From: Halovenus rubra
Lineage (GTDB): Archaea; Halobacteriota; Halobacteria; Halobacteriales; Haloarculaceae
Direction of reading: 5' to 3'
DNA length: 64,000 nucleotides
Assembly (NCBI RefSeq): GCF_026586665.1
Contig: NZ_JAODIY010000004.1
Location: 118,120 to 182,119, forward strand
The notes under the pieces are model-generated. The model was not told the DNA's origin. It made no database searches and worked only from the letters and a program-made list of their open reading frames with translations. Both the position numbers and the translations under genes were made by a program. The first letter of the stretch is position 1; each line of letters starts with the position of its first letter. Positions 50,623 to 60,278 of the stretch are shown here, in pieces.

Positions 50623-51981
50623 ATGAACCGGCGACAGTTTCTCAGCCTCGGCGCAGGTGCTGGTATGGCTGGACTGGCTGGCTGTACTCTCGGAACGGCG
50701 ACGGACAGCTTGAAAAGTGATGGATTGAATGTAAGACTTGAAGATGTCGTTTCGGGTGTCTCGTTCCCGACTGGGATGGTTTTCTTGCCTAACGGGGACC
50801 GACTCATCATCGAACGGACCGGACAGTTGCTCCGGCATACCGATTCAGGTCTCGCGCAGGGATTGTTCCACGACGTAAGTGGTCAGATGGCCGAGGTTGA
50901 GGGTGAACGGGGACTAGTCGGCATCGCGCTTCATCCCAACTTCGAGGAGAACAGTCGGTTTTACCTGCGCTACAGTGGCCAGCTTCCGGAGTCGCTGTCC
51001 GCTGACGAATACTCTCATGTCGCTGTCCTTGCAGAGTATGAGGCAAACGCTGACAGGACAGGTGTGGTACAAGAGTCCGAGCGGCGGATTCTTACAGTCC
51101 CCGAACCGGGCCCCATGCACAACGCCGGTTCGCTCACATTTGGTCCAGAGGGGTATCTCTACGTCGCACTCGGTGACGGTCAACGGACTAGTTTCAATGA
51201 GGACGGCAAGTCGTGGTGGTACGACCAGGGACAGGCCGCACAGAACGTCACTGACAATCTCCTCGGCGGCATCCACCGTATCGACGTTGACAATCCCGAA
51301 GACGGAAAGGAGTACGGTATCCCGGATGACAACCCACTCGTGGGCAAAGAAGGCCGCGACGAGTACTATGCCTGGGGGTTTCGCAATCCCTACAAAATGT
51401 CAATCGACGACGGCCGGGTGTTCGTCGGCGATGTTGGCGAACACACACGTGAGTCGGTCTATCTCGTAGAGAAGGGAGCAAACCATGGCTGGCCCATTGT
51501 CGAGGGGTCGTCGTGTGCCCCCTCTACTTCGATAGGACACACGATAGCTGACAATCCGCTTAACGTCTTCAATCCCAAGACGTGGCAGGCACTAACTAAC
51601 CGGGTTTCGCCAGTCAAGGTGTGTGCAACACCGAAAACGTCGAAGGGGTCGATTCGTGACCCAATTGTCGAGTACCAACGTACCGGTTCCCGTGCAGTCA
51701 CCGGCGGTTACGTCTACCGCGGCGAAGCGTTACCCGAACTGCAGGGGAAATACGTCTTTGGTGACTACATGGTTCCTGCTCCGCTGTTCGCGGTCGACCC
51801 TGCCCATGACGGCAAGAGACCGTATCCGCTCGAAGAACTTACTGTCGAAAATACAGAGAGTGGTCGGCTTAACAGCGCAATCCTCTCGTTTGCTCGCGAC
51901 CCCAACGACGAAATGTACGTCCTGACGACTGGATTCGAAGAAGGCTCGGGACTCATCAGGCGAATTGCTGCTGCCGAGTGA
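50623..51981 (+). CDS. PQQ-type sugar dehydrogenase, Tat-exported lipoprotein
   Basis: 452 residues. The signal has NRRQFLSLG (twin Arg) and a lipobox GLAGC with the lipidated Cys at residue 21, so it is anchored outside the cell. The beta-propeller has the soluble glucose-dehydrogenase-like motifs: FPTGMVFLPNGDRLIIERTGQL, GERGLVGIALHPNF, GPMHNAGSLTFGPEGYLYVALGDG, and EYYAWGFRNPYKMSIDDGRVFVGDVGE. Family members oxidise aldoses with pyrroloquinoline quinone; whether this organism makes PQQ is not shown here. It is divergent from the sulfatase gene and convergent with a methyltransferase gene. Confidence 0.9.
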   Translation: MNRRQFLSLGAGAGMAGLAGCTLGTATDSLKSDGLNVRLEDVVSGVSFPTGMVFLPNGDRLIIERTGQLLRHTDSGLAQGLFHDVSGQMAEVEGERGLVGIALHPNFEENSRFYLRYSGQLPESLSADEYSHVAVLAEYEANADRTGVVQESERRILTVPEPGPMHNAGSLTFGPEGYLYVALGDGQRTSFNEDGKSWWYDQGQAAQNVTDNLLGGIHRIDVDNPEDGKEYGIPDDNPLVGKEGRDEYYAWGFRNPYKMSIDDGRVFVGDVGEHTRESVYLVEKGANHGWPIVEGSSCAPSTSIGHTIADNPLNVFNPKTWQALTNRVSPVKVCATPKTSKGSIRDPIVEYQRTGSRAVTGGYVYRGEALPELQGKYVFGDYMVPAPLFAVDPAHDGKRPYPLEELTVENTESGRLNSAILSFARDPNDEMYVLTTGFEEGSGLIRRIAAAE

Positions 51982-51987
51982 CGCCAC

Positions 51988-52590
51988 TCAGTTACCGCTG
52001 TGCTCGGCGAAGACAAATTCGCTTTCGCTCCCAAGCGGGTCACCAACTGTTTTTGTTTGCAGGTTTCCAAATCCGGCGTCTGATAACTGGGTAAGTGTTT
52101 GGTCCCGTCCAGGTGCCGAAAAGAACATCTCGCCGCCCATCCAGCCTCGGCGCACTGTCTCGAATCGGCCACCCGGGAGAGTCATCAAAAGCATCCCGCC
52201 GGGCTTTAGAACGCGAGCGAACTCTCTGTACACGGTCGGGTGTGACGTCCGTTCCACGTGAAAGACGGCGTGGTACGCAGTGAGTGCGTCAGCACAGCTA
52301 TCGTCCAACGGCAGCGCACACATATCGGCTTGGACGCGTTTCGCTGATGGCACAGTACTGCCTGCCAACTGAAGCCCCTGGCGAGAAAAGTCGATTCCGA
52401 GACTCCCGTCTGGAAGGTTGCTGAGCGTTCGTGCACCGTCGCCACACCCAATATCGACGATTTGGGGGTCTTGTGGGCAATCAGAACGGAGTTCATCAAT
52501 CAAGTCTGCGTCCGAACCGTCTGGGTCTCGTCGTGTGGCGTAGGTCTGTGAGACATCATCCCACGCCTGTCGAACATCGTCTCGCTCCAT
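51988..52590 (-). CDS. Class I SAM-dependent methyltransferase
   Basis: 200 residues. The SAM motif I VDIGCGDGARTLSNL lies near residues 45-59, motif II GIDFSRQGLQLA follows, then the ADMCALPLDDSCADAL loop and motif IV region, and EFARVLKPGGMLLMTLPG closes the core. It resembles the UbiE/Alkb8-TRM9-like small methyltransferase group, in which 'DxGCGxG...ARVLKPGG' is typical; a tRNA wobble or small-molecule substrate is possible. It ends 7 bp from the sugar dehydrogenase stop. Confidence 0.92.
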   Translation of the reverse strand: MERDDVRQAWDDVSQTYATRRDPDGSDADLIDELRSDCPQDPQIVDIGCGDGARTLSNLPDGSLGIDFSRQGLQLAGSTVPSAKRVQADMCALPLDDSCADALTAYHAVFHVERTSHPTVYREFARVLKPGGMLLMTLPGGRFETVRRGWMGGEMFFSAPGRDQTLTQLSDAGFGNLQTKTVGDPLGSESEFVFAEHSGN

Positions 52591-52675
52591 ATTGGTTCTT
52601 TGCGCTCGACTCGCATCAACATTTGCCGAGACTCAGCCCCATCCCGTCGTCGGTACTGGCCCGTAACTGTCTGGC

Positions 52676-53119
52676 TCACTCGGTCAGCCAAGGCTTGACG
52701 AGCTTAGACCCAACGGCGATACCGAATCCTGAAAGAGCACTCCAACCAGCAACCGCCCCAACAAGAAGCAGCGGGCTGTCAAACAGCGTCAACACCGGCC
52801 CGCTAAACGCCGCGAGAGCGGTGATTAGTACCATGATGGGAGCAACACCAATAGCAATTGCTGGGGCAACGAGCAACCCATGACGTTTTCCAACCCACAA
52901 TCCGACCGCAAACGGCGGGAGGGCGTACATCACCAGAATCGCGACTGTCTGGGTCACCACGTTATTAACAATAAGCCCTTCTGCCACGAACAGTATACCA
53001 GCGACGACAGAGAACGCGACAGCCATCGCCCCAATCGTGCCCAACGCGGGAATGACACCTCTACTCACGAGATACTCGCGGTCACTCCCGATACCGGGGC
53101 CGTACCATTGCTCAAACAT
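52676..53119 (-). CDS. Four-helix membrane protein, function unknown
   Basis: 147 residues with about four hydrophobic segments (22-50, 53-72, 83-103, 115-140) and short loops. 'MFEQWYGPGIGSDREYLVSRG' at the N-terminus is cytoplasmic and charged. There is no catalytic motif and I do not recognise the family. The frame has good codon use. It is on the same strand as the methyltransferase (85 bp upstream of its start) and downstream of the aldo/keto reductase (66 bp), but no functional link is apparent. Confidence 0.65.
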   Translation of the reverse strand: MFEQWYGPGIGSDREYLVSRGVIPALGTIGAMAVAFSVVAGILFVAEGLIVNNVVTQTVAILVMYALPPFAVGLWVGKRHGLLVAPAIAIGVAPIMVLITALAAFSGPVLTLFDSPLLLVGAVAGWSALSGFGIAVGSKLVKPWLTE

Positions 53120-53185
53120 TCGCGTCTCCGCTTTTGGCTGAGAGTCACTTTACTCTGCCGTCTTCCCCGTTCGACCGTTTCAACG

Positions 53186-54160
53186 TTACTCGTGACCGCT
53201 GACAGGAACTGTCTCGTAGGGTGCCTCGAGCCAGTCGATGTCGCTCTCTGACAGCGAGATATCGAGTGCTTCGACAGCAGCTTCGAGATGTTCGACGCTT
53301 GTCGTGCCAACGATTGGGGCGTCAACCCAGTCTTTGTGCAACAGCCACGACAGCGCTATCTGCGCCATCGTTACGTCCTTTTGGGCGGCAATCTCCTGTA
53401 CACGCTCGTTTATCTCTCGACCGTTTCCGTCGAAATAGGGATGTTGCTGTGCGTAAGTGTCGGATTGGCCCCGTACTGTCGCATCGAACTCCTCGTGGGG
53501 ACGTGTGAGATATCCTCGCGCGAGTGGACTCCATGGAATCACGCCGATGTTCTGTTTCTTACAAAGGGGAAGCATCTCGCGTTCTTCTTCCCGGTAGAGA
53601 AGGTTGTAGTGATTTTGCATCGTGGCAAACTGCTCCAAGCCAACGCTGTCACTCGTGTGGAGTGCCTCTGCAAACTGGTGGGACCACATCGAACTTGTCC
53701 CGATATATCTGGTTTTTCCACGTCTCACTGCGTCGTCAAGTGCCCGTAATGTCTCCTCGATAGGAGTCCCGTCGTCCCAGCGGTGGGTCTGGTACAGATC
53801 GACGGTTTCCATGCCAAGCCTGTCGAGGCTTGCCTGGAGTTCTTGCTCGATTGCTTTTCGTGAGAGTCCACCACTGTTGGGGTCGTCCTCGTCCATTTGG
53901 AAGAAACCCTTAGTAGCGACGACCATCTGATTGCGGTGGCCGTCTAATGCCTTTCCGAGAACGCGTTCGGATTCACCGTTGGAGTACATATTTGCGGTGT
54001 CAAAAAAGTTGATTCCGAGGTCGATTGCTCGGTCAATGATTGGGCGGCTCTCGTCGGGGTCGAGTACCCAGTCCCGCCAGTCTGACGTTCCAAAACTCAT
54101 ACACCCCAGACAGATGCGGCTGACCTCCATTCCTGTCCGGCCAAGTGTTGTATACTCCAT
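53186..54160 (-). CDS. Aldo/keto reductase
   Basis: The start is placed at the ATG at 54160 (MEYTTLGRTGMEVSRICLGCM); 324 residues. The catalytic tetrad is visible: Asp and Tyr in FFDTANMYSNGESE, Lys in VVATKGFF, and His in YQTHRWDDGTP. The C-terminal NADPH motif PIVGTTSVEHLEAAVEAL is of the AKR11/YajO type. It reduces aldehydes or ketones; the substrate is unknown. It is divergent from the DUF5800 gene with about 94 bp between starts. Confidence 0.94.
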   Translation of the reverse strand: MEYTTLGRTGMEVSRICLGCMSFGTSDWRDWVLDPDESRPIIDRAIDLGINFFDTANMYSNGESERVLGKALDGHRNQMVVATKGFFQMDEDDPNSGGLSRKAIEQELQASLDRLGMETVDLYQTHRWDDGTPIEETLRALDDAVRRGKTRYIGTSSMWSHQFAEALHTSDSVGLEQFATMQNHYNLLYREEEREMLPLCKKQNIGVIPWSPLARGYLTRPHEEFDATVRGQSDTYAQQHPYFDGNGREINERVQEIAAQKDVTMAQIALSWLLHKDWVDAPIVGTTSVEHLEAAVEALDISLSESDIDWLEAPYETVPVSGHE

Positions 54161-54254
54161 AACGCCATGCTGGACCGGTGGGCGTGAAAAAGTTCCCCCG
54201 ATTGTGTAGCGCGTCATCTACAGACTTTTATTTACAGTCGTCATACTGGCGCGT

Positions 54255-54452
54255 ATGACGGCTCTTTCCTTTGATGAAAACGGTGTCGACGTAGTCTACC
54301 AGGGGACGGATTTTCGACTCGAAAAGTCACTTATCGAGGAGGCAATCGAAAAGGAGTATCCCGACGTGACCGACCACGAAGTGTTACAGATAATCGAGGA
54401 CAACCCATCACTCTCCGGTGAACCGCGACGCGTCGGTGACATTATCAAGTGA
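54255..54452 (+). CDS. DUF5800 family small protein
   Basis: 65 residues from the ATG at 54255 (MTALSFDENGVDVVYQGTDFRLEKSLIEEAIEKEYPDVTDHEVLQIIEDNP). The sequence is compact, acidic and shows a beta-hairpin followed by two helices. I recognise it as the small haloarchaeal DUF5800 family, whose function is unknown. It is monocistronic and convergent with ccdA (30 bp between stops). TATA-like TTTTATTTAC lies about 27 nt before the start. Confidence 0.88.
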   Translation: MTALSFDENGVDVVYQGTDFRLEKSLIEEAIEKEYPDVTDHEVLQIIEDNPSLSGEPRRVGDIIK

Positions 54453-54482
54453 CCGCAACTTCGAGACCGCTGGGCACCGTCC

Positions 54483-55169
54483 TCAAAACACGAACGGGAC
54501 GGAAATAACTTTGAAGACTGGCCCCAAGTAGTACAGCGAGACAGCGAGCAACACTGCGCCGGTCGCACGATTGATAGGGTTGCTGTACCGGGCTAGCGTC
54601 GTCGTGACGCGCCGACCAAACGACTCCGACAGCAATGCGAACGCGAGCAACGGCGCGCCGATGCCGAGACCGAAGGCAAGAAAGCCGAGCATGCTCTCGA
54701 CGTGCGTATCGTAAAGAACCGGTGTTCGGGCGAAAAACAGCGAGATAGTTGCCGGGTTACAGGGAATAATGATTGCACCAAAAAAGAAACCGTAGCTGAA
54801 CGCCGAAGCGCTGGGGTAGCGCGACTGTGGCGGTTCAAATGCTGGGAGCCGAGAGAATCCTTTCGGGTCGATCAAGAGGACCGCTCCAACGACAGCTAAA
54901 ACCCCAAACGCGATGGGAGACAGGTCTTCGACGACGGTATTTATTGACTCTTCGAGGACGACAGTGAACACGATACCAATAGTCGCCATAAACGCAAGGA
55001 CTCCGATAACAACCAAACTTCCGAGAACAGCGACCGACCGTCCGCCATCGTCGTCGCCAGTACTTGCCAGATACGCGATAAACGCCGGATACAGCGGAAT
55101 GACACAGGAGGCCGTTAATGGCGTTGCAATCCCAAGAAGAAAATGTTCGACAAGCCCCGAGAGTGTCAT
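54483..55169 (-). CDS. ccdA: CcdA/DsbD-type thiol-disulfide transmembrane transporter
   Basis: 228 residues with six helices. The two characteristic Cys residues lie in helix 1 (TASCVIPLYPAFIAYL) and helix 4 (IIIPCNPATISLFFA), each followed by Pro, as in CcdA. It moves reducing equivalents across the membrane to extracytoplasmic thioredoxin-like proteins. Its start overlaps the stop of the thioredoxin-like lipoprotein gene (4 bp), so the pair forms an operon for extracellular redox control or cytochrome c maturation. Confidence 0.92.
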   Translation of the reverse strand: MTLSGLVEHFLLGIATPLTASCVIPLYPAFIAYLASTGDDDGGRSVAVLGSLVVIGVLAFMATIGIVFTVVLEESINTVVEDLSPIAFGVLAVVGAVLLIDPKGFSRLPAFEPPQSRYPSASAFSYGFFFGAIIIPCNPATISLFFARTPVLYDTHVESMLGFLAFGLGIGAPLLAFALLSESFGRRVTTTLARYSNPINRATGAVLLAVSLYYLGPVFKVISVPFVF

Positions 55170-55738
55170 TGACAGGAAGTTGCTGTGTCCTCGATTTTGC
55201 CTGCCGACACGCCCTTGTCTAACGTCTTTGTCGTTCCGTCGGGACAGACAACGATGACTGGGGACTGTGGAGCGATGGCAACCCGCTGGCCGTAGTTGTC
55301 GACGAGGTCGCTCGTCATCTGGTTGGGTGCGACCGCGAACCGCCAGCCAAACTCGTTGTCATTGGCGTGTTCACGGAGGTCAGCAGGGTTGTCGTTCTCG
55401 TCGATAGTGATATCGATGAACGTAACATCGTCCCCACTGTTCTCGTAGGCGTTTGCGAGCGTGTCCTGCTGTCGCTTGCACGTTGAACACCACGTCGCGA
55501 ACGTATGGAGGACAACCGGCTGCTCGATATCCGCGATAGTGAACTCCTCGCCTGAGCGCACGTCTTCCAGCGCAACCGCCTGCCAACTTTCATCTGAGTT
55601 GGCAGTTGCGTCACCGTCACTCGCGCCCGTCTCGCCACTATCTGTTCCACCGTCAGAGTCGCCGCCAACACAGCCTGCAAGTGCTAGACTGCCGGCGACG
55701 CCAACCAGCATTTGACGACGCGTTCGCTGTTGTACCAT
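55166..55738 (-). CDS. TlpA-like thioredoxin-fold lipoprotein
   Basis: 190 residues. The N-terminus has a twin-arginine signal (TRRQMLVG) and lipobox ALAGC (Cys at 23), followed by a Gly/Ser/Asp-rich spacer and a thioredoxin fold with active site WCSTC (about 83-87). VVLHTFATWCSTCKRQQDTLANAYENSG and a cis-Pro equivalent (APQSPVIVV) support the TlpA/ResA class. It is an extracellular thiol-disulfide protein that should receive electrons from the overlapping CcdA. Confidence 0.93.
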   Translation of the reverse strand: MVQQRTRRQMLVGVAGSLALAGCVGGDSDGGTDSGETGASDGDATANSDESWQAVALEDVRSGEEFTIADIEQPVVLHTFATWCSTCKRQQDTLANAYENSGDDVTFIDITIDENDNPADLREHANDNEFGWRFAVAPNQMTSDLVDNYGQRVAIAPQSPVIVVCPDGTTKTLDKGVSAGKIEDTATSCQ

Positions 55739-55890
55739 ATCTGATAGCTATGACTACATTCGTAAATTCATTATTCGAGTGTGTACAGCTGATACACAAG
55801 CGGTACGACTGAGACGTTTTGAGCGCCGTCAGGTTCTGCTAAAGCCCACAACCCGTGACGTTTTAATCGGAGACGCACACAGCAATGGGT

Positions 55891-58611
55891 ATGACGACAG
55901 CAGGGGGTATCGTCGGTGAGTTCTTTGACCTGAAACGCGAGACGGACGCGGACTTGCTGGCGATGCAATGTGGCGACTTCTATGAATTCTTCGACGACGA
56001 TGCTGAGACCGTCGCAAATGAGCTCGACTTGAAAGTTTCACAGAAATCTTCGCATGGCTCTTCCTATGCGATGGCTGGGGTCCCTGTCGATGACCTCACG
56101 CCGTATCTGACCGCACTCGTTGAGCGCGGCTATCGGGTTGCAGTCGCCGACCAGTACGAAACTGAGAACGGCCACGCGCGAGAAATCACTCGAGTCGTGA
56201 CACCGGGAACTCTCATCGAGACGGGTGATGCAGACGCGCAGTATCTCGGTGCAGTTGTCTACGATGATGACGAGTTCGGCGTTGCCTTTGCCGACGTGAC
56301 GACTGGACAGTTCCACGTCACTGAATGTGTAGACGAGAGTGCAACCGACGAACTGCTGACAGAACTGTACAGATTCGACCCGGTAGAACTACTCCCCGGG
56401 CCGACGCTTCGGAACAAAGACGAGTTACTGGGAACGCTCCGCGAGCGAACCAGTGCAACGCTTACGCTCCATGCGACTGACGCCTTTGCCCCAGGCCGGG
56501 CACGCCATCAGGTCCGCGAACAGTTCGGGGATGAGACGCTCGAAAGTGTTGGGGTTGCCGAGAGTGACCTCGCAGTCCAGGCTGCCGGTGCTGTCCTGTC
56601 GTATGTCGATGAAAGCGGTGCTGGTGTCCTTGCTTCGATGACACGATTACAGAGCCACGGCTCCACCGACCACGTCGAACTCGATGCAACGACACAGCGA
56701 AATCTCGAACTGACAGAGACGATGCAGGGCGACCGAAGTGGGAGCCTACTCGATACTATCGACCACACGGTGACCAGCGCCGGACGGCGGCTACTCGCAG
56801 AGTGGTTGCGACGCCCCCGACAGTCCCGAGGTGAACTACTGCACCGACAGTCTGCGGTAGCGGCCCTTACAGAAGCTGTCATGGCACGCGAGCGGATACA
56901 AGAAGAGTTAGATGGGAGTTACGACCTCGAACGTCTTGCGTCACGGGCTGCTTCCGGAAGCGCGAATGCACGTGACCTGCGCGCTGCTGCGGAGACGCTT
57001 TCTGTGCTCCCTGCGTTGGTTCACATTGTCGAGGAGACAGACCGTCTCGCTGAGTCGGAACTGGCCACTGCACTTGACCGGCCCGACCAGCCGGCAGCTG
57101 ATACACTTGCGACTAAGCTTGATGAAGCTATCGTCGACGACCCGCCAGGAACTATCTCACAGGGTGGTCTCATCCGGACAGGATACGACGATGAACTCGA
57201 CGAAATCGTCGAGCAACACGAGGAAGCGCTGACGTGGATTGAGACGTTGGCTGACCGCGAAAAACAGAAACACAACATCACACACCTCTCGGTTGACCGA
57301 AATAAGACTGACGGCTACTACATTCAGGTCGGCAACAGCGAGGCCGACCAAGTCCCCGATGCCTACGAGCAAATCAAGTCACTGAAAAATAGCGAGCGGT
57401 TCACAATTCCGGAACTTGAGGAACACGAGCGCGACATTCTCCGGCTGGAAGAACAGCGTCACGACCTCGAACGCGACATCTTCGAGGACCTCCGAGCACA
57501 GGTCGCACGTGCAGCCGAGACGTTGCAGGCTGTCGGTCGTGCCCTCGCCAAGATAGACGTGTTTGTGAGTCTGGCGACACACGCTGTCCGGAACGACTGG
57601 ACCCGACCGGAACTGCACGATGACAACCGACTTGATATCGAAAGCGGCCGTCACCCAGTTGTTGAACAGACAACGGAATTCGTCCCCAACGACCTCCGGC
57701 TAGATGATGACCGTCGCTTTCTGGTTGTCACTGGCCCGAACATGAGCGGCAAATCAACGTACATGCGTCAGGCTGCTCTCATCACGCTTCTCGCACAGGT
57801 TGGCAGCTTTGTCCCGGCACGTCAAGCAGCAATCGGGCTCGTTGACGGTATTTACACCCGGGTTGGCGCGCTTGACGAGCTCGCACAGGGTCGCTCAACG
57901 TTCATGGTCGAGATGCAGGAGCTTTCGAATATTCTTCACTCTGCGACCGAAGACTCGCTTGTCATTCTCGATGAAGTTGGCCGCGGAACAGCAACCTATG
58001 ACGGCATCTCGATTGCTTGGGCGGCAACCGAATACCTACACAATATGGTCCGGGCAAAAACACTATTTGCAACACATTACCACGAGCTTACATCGCTCTC
58101 CGAGCATCTCGGCCACGTCGAGAACGTCCACGTGGCAGTCGACGGCGAGCCACGTTCGTCGTCTACAGGCGCACCTCACGAATCTGACGGCGATGTAACT
58201 TTCCTCCGGACAGTTAGAGACGGCCCGACAGACCGAAGTTACGGAGTTCACGTCGCCGACCTCGCTGGCGTGCCCGAACCTGTCGTCGACCGGTCTCGGG
58301 AAGTGCTTGAACGCCTCCGTGAGGAGAAAGCTATCGAGGCTAAGGGTGGCGACACAGACTCAGTCCAGACAGTGTTCGACCTCGGCTCTGGGCAGTTCAA
58401 AACAGAGTCTTCAACCGACCAGTCTGTCTCGAAAGAGAGTGACGATATTATATCTGACAATAACGAAGAAACAGCCCCGAGAGCGGAGACACGGAGCAAC
58501 GTTGAACAGGACGTTCTGGATGCGGTCTTGGATTTAGATGTCACACAAACACCACCTGTGGAAGTCATCCAGCAGGTCCAACAGTGGCAAAATGAGCTTG
58601 AACAGTCATAG
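55891..58611 (+). CDS. mutS: DNA mismatch repair protein MutS
   Basis: The start is set at the second ATG, 55891 (MTTAGGIVGEFFDLKRE), because TTTTAA (55861-55866) lies 25-30 nt upstream; an ATG at 55885 is also possible. About 906 residues. Domain I has the mismatch-contact motif GDFYEFF; the connector and lever domains follow, then the ABC ATPase with Walker A GPNMSGKST (about 615-623), the STFMVEMQEL signature, and Walker B SLVILDEVGRGT. A C-terminal region rich in Ser/Glu ends in a helical 'VLDAVLDLDVTQTPP' part. It is a MutS1-type repair protein; mutL is not in the window. Confidence 0.95.
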   Translation: MTTAGGIVGEFFDLKRETDADLLAMQCGDFYEFFDDDAETVANELDLKVSQKSSHGSSYAMAGVPVDDLTPYLTALVERGYRVAVADQYETENGHAREITRVVTPGTLIETGDADAQYLGAVVYDDDEFGVAFADVTTGQFHVTECVDESATDELLTELYRFDPVELLPGPTLRNKDELLGTLRERTSATLTLHATDAFAPGRARHQVREQFGDETLESVGVAESDLAVQAAGAVLSYVDESGAGVLASMTRLQSHGSTDHVELDATTQRNLELTETMQGDRSGSLLDTIDHTVTSAGRRLLAEWLRRPRQSRGELLHRQSAVAALTEAVMARERIQEELDGSYDLERLASRAASGSANARDLRAAAETLSVLPALVHIVEETDRLAESELATALDRPDQPAADTLATKLDEAIVDDPPGTISQGGLIRTGYDDELDEIVEQHEEALTWIETLADREKQKHNITHLSVDRNKTDGYYIQVGNSEADQVPDAYEQIKSLKNSERFTIPELEEHERDILRLEEQRHDLERDIFEDLRAQVARAAETLQAVGRALAKIDVFVSLATHAVRNDWTRPELHDDNRLDIESGRHPVVEQTTEFVPNDLRLDDDRRFLVVTGPNMSGKSTYMRQAALITLLAQVGSFVPARQAAIGLVDGIYTRVGALDELAQGRSTFMVEMQELSNILHSATEDSLVILDEVGRGTATYDGISIAWAATEYLHNMVRAKTLFATHYHELTSLSEHLGHVENVHVAVDGEPRSSSTGAPHESDGDVTFLRTVRDGPTDRSYGVHVADLAGVPEPVVDRSREVLERLREEKAIEAKGGDTDSVQTVFDLGSGQFKTESSTDQSVSKESDDIISDNNEETAPRAETRSNVEQDVLDAVLDLDVTQTPPVEVIQQVQQWQNELEQS

Positions 58612-58673
58612 CTCTGCTGACCAGAGACTGTAACGATAGAGCGCCACTGACCGATGAAAACGGTTGTATCCCG

Positions 58674-59144
58674 TCAGGAAGAGACGGGTCCGTCGCTGTC
58701 ACTCGGCTTGTCGCCTTGCTCCGTTGCAGTCAACTCGTAGGCGTGTTCGCTGAATTGGTCTTCTTCGAAGACGAACACACGACCGTCGATCATCGCGTCG
58801 TCGATATCAATTTTGTACGTGAGGTTGTCCCGCGTCGCTTCGACTCCTGCAAACAGCGACCTGCGCTCTTCGTTGTCGAGCAGTATTCGCCCTACTCCTG
58901 AGGACTCAAGAATATCAGATTCGGTGGCCCGCTCGTCGACGTACACCAGAATCCCGCTTGTCTCGGTGTCGTCGGTTACGAGGACGTGTACGTCTTTTCC
59001 GGGCTTGGTTCCGTGTGGCGGTGTTGCTTGCTCTGGAACGCCATGATAGAACACCTCTCGTCCGTCAAGATATTCGACGGCGATACCGCCCTCAGTTAGC
59101 CGAACCGAGAGCGTATCCGGTGGCACGTCCGAAAATGATGTCAT
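58674..59144 (-). CDS. DUF5796 family protein
   Basis: 156 residues from the ATG at 59144 (MTSFSDVPPDTLSVRLTEGGIAVEYLDGREVFYHGVP). It is a soluble acidic protein with a beta-rich N-terminus and VHVLVTDDTETSGILVYVDERATESDILESSGVGRILL in the middle. I recognise it as the haloarchaeal DUF5796 family, function unknown. It is convergent with mutS and about 45 bp upstream of nothing but another small membrane-protein stop; no operon is evident. Confidence 0.85.
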   Translation of the reverse strand: MTSFSDVPPDTLSVRLTEGGIAVEYLDGREVFYHGVPEQATPPHGTKPGKDVHVLVTDDTETSGILVYVDERATESDILESSGVGRILLDNEERRSLFAGVEATRDNLTYKIDIDDAMIDGRVFVFEEDQFSEHAYELTATEQGDKPSDSDGPVSS

Positions 59145-59189
59145 GACCCTCAGTAACGTCGTCCGAAATAAAACGGCGTCCCTTCGGTC

Positions 59190-59531
59190 CTACTCACTCC
59201 CAGAGAGTTCGTCTTCGGTCGGATAGAGGCTGTGCCCGACGAGCCAGTACACGATGCCAGCGCCGAACAATCCAGCAAGGAGTGGCATGGCCTTGGGGAG
59301 CGACGGGTAATGCTGAAGACTGCTGATTGTGAGTGCAAATCCAGAAATGAGTGCGGCACCGACGCCGACAGCATACTGTTGTCGCCTGAGTGCAACCGAC
59401 TGCGGGGTTGCATCTGGCTGTGAGGGGTCGTCTTCAGCTGATTTTTCGGCCTCCATGGAGTCACCTGTCTCGGTATTTTCACTCCCATTCTCACTCAAAG
59501 CGGGGTCACTGGACTCCTCGGTGGCTGTCAT
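59190..59531 (-). CDS. Small two-helix membrane protein, function unknown
   Basis: 113 residues. An acidic, disordered N-terminal half (about 1-45) precedes RRQQYAVGVGAALISGFALTISS and a second helix, MPLLAGLFGAGIVYWLVGHSLY, then a short acidic tail. Haloarchaeal composition is strong. I do not recognise the family. It lies 48 bp after queC on the same strand and may be part of its transcript. Confidence 0.7.
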   Translation of the reverse strand: MTATEESSDPALSENGSENTETGDSMEAEKSAEDDPSQPDATPQSVALRRQQYAVGVGAALISGFALTISSLQHYPSLPKAMPLLAGLFGAGIVYWLVGHSLYPTEDELSGSE

Positions 59532-59579
59532 TGTCCGCGGTACGGAATCGTGTCAGAAATACATTTCGTCAGCCAGTCG

Positions 59580-60278
59580 TCACCTCGTCTCCGTGTGGTT
59601 GGGCCGGGTCTCGTACGGAATCGGGTCCCGCTCGCCAACGTGCTGGAACGCTTCCAACCGATACGTACAGGCGTCACAGGTGCCACATGCGGGTTCGTCG
59701 CTACGATAGCAACTCCACGTATATTCATAGGGGACAGCAAGCTCACGGCCATGTCGGACGATGTCCGTTTTTGACCACTCCGCAAACGGTGCGGTAATTT
59801 CAATCTCGGTGTCAGGTCGGGTTCCGCTATCGACGACAGATTGGAACGTCTCAAAAAACGCTGGGCGACAGTCGGGATACCCCGAAAAATCTTCGGAGTG
59901 TGCACCAATAAACACAGCAGCACAGTCGGTCGCTTCTGCGTAGGAAACGGCCATCGACAGCAGGTTTGCGTTCCGAAACGGAACGTATGACGCGGGAATC
60001 TCGTCGCTTTCGGTGTCTGCGTCGGCCACAGCCATTTCGTCGTCAGTGAGACTTGATGTCCCGATTGCAGCAAGGTGTCCCGTCTCGGCATGATGCAGTT
60101 GTGCATCAACGACCTCAGCGAGTTTCTTTGCACAGGCGAGTTCTTTGGTTTCAGTGTTTTGCCCGTAGGAAGTGTGTAAGAATACGGGCTCGTACCCCTG
60201 CTCTATCGCCTCGTAGACGGCGGTCGCACTATCCATCCCGCCCGAAACAAGCACCACTGCCCGCTCGTCGGCTGTCAT
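59580..60278 (-). CDS. queC: 7-cyano-7-deazaguanine synthase QueC
   Basis: 232 residues. The ATP pyrophosphatase loop SGGMDSATA is at 13-21, FLHTSYGQNTETKELACA follows, then PFRNANLLSMAVSYA and the C-terminal zinc site CYRSDEPACGTCDAC. It makes preQ0 for archaeosine in tRNA. The start overlaps the SBDS stop by 4 bp (60275-60278), so the two are translationally coupled. QueD and QueE are not in the window. Confidence 0.96.
   Translation of the reverse strand: MTADERAVVLVSGGMDSATAVYEAIEQGYEPVFLHTSYGQNTETKELACAKKLAEVVDAQLHHAETGHLAAIGTSSLTDDEMAVADADTESDEIPASYVPFRNANLLSMAVSYAEATDCAAVFIGAHSEDFSGYPDCRPAFFETFQSVVDSGTRPDTEIEITAPFAEWSKTDIVRHGRELAVPYEYTWSCYRSDEPACGTCDACTYRLEAFQHVGERDPIPYETRPNHTETR

Noticed and set aside
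50470-50838. Long N-terminal extension of the sulfatase gene
   Set aside because: It would overlap the divergent sugar dehydrogenase gene by more than 200 bp and has no protein-like conservation; a TATA-like box supports the GTG at 50469.
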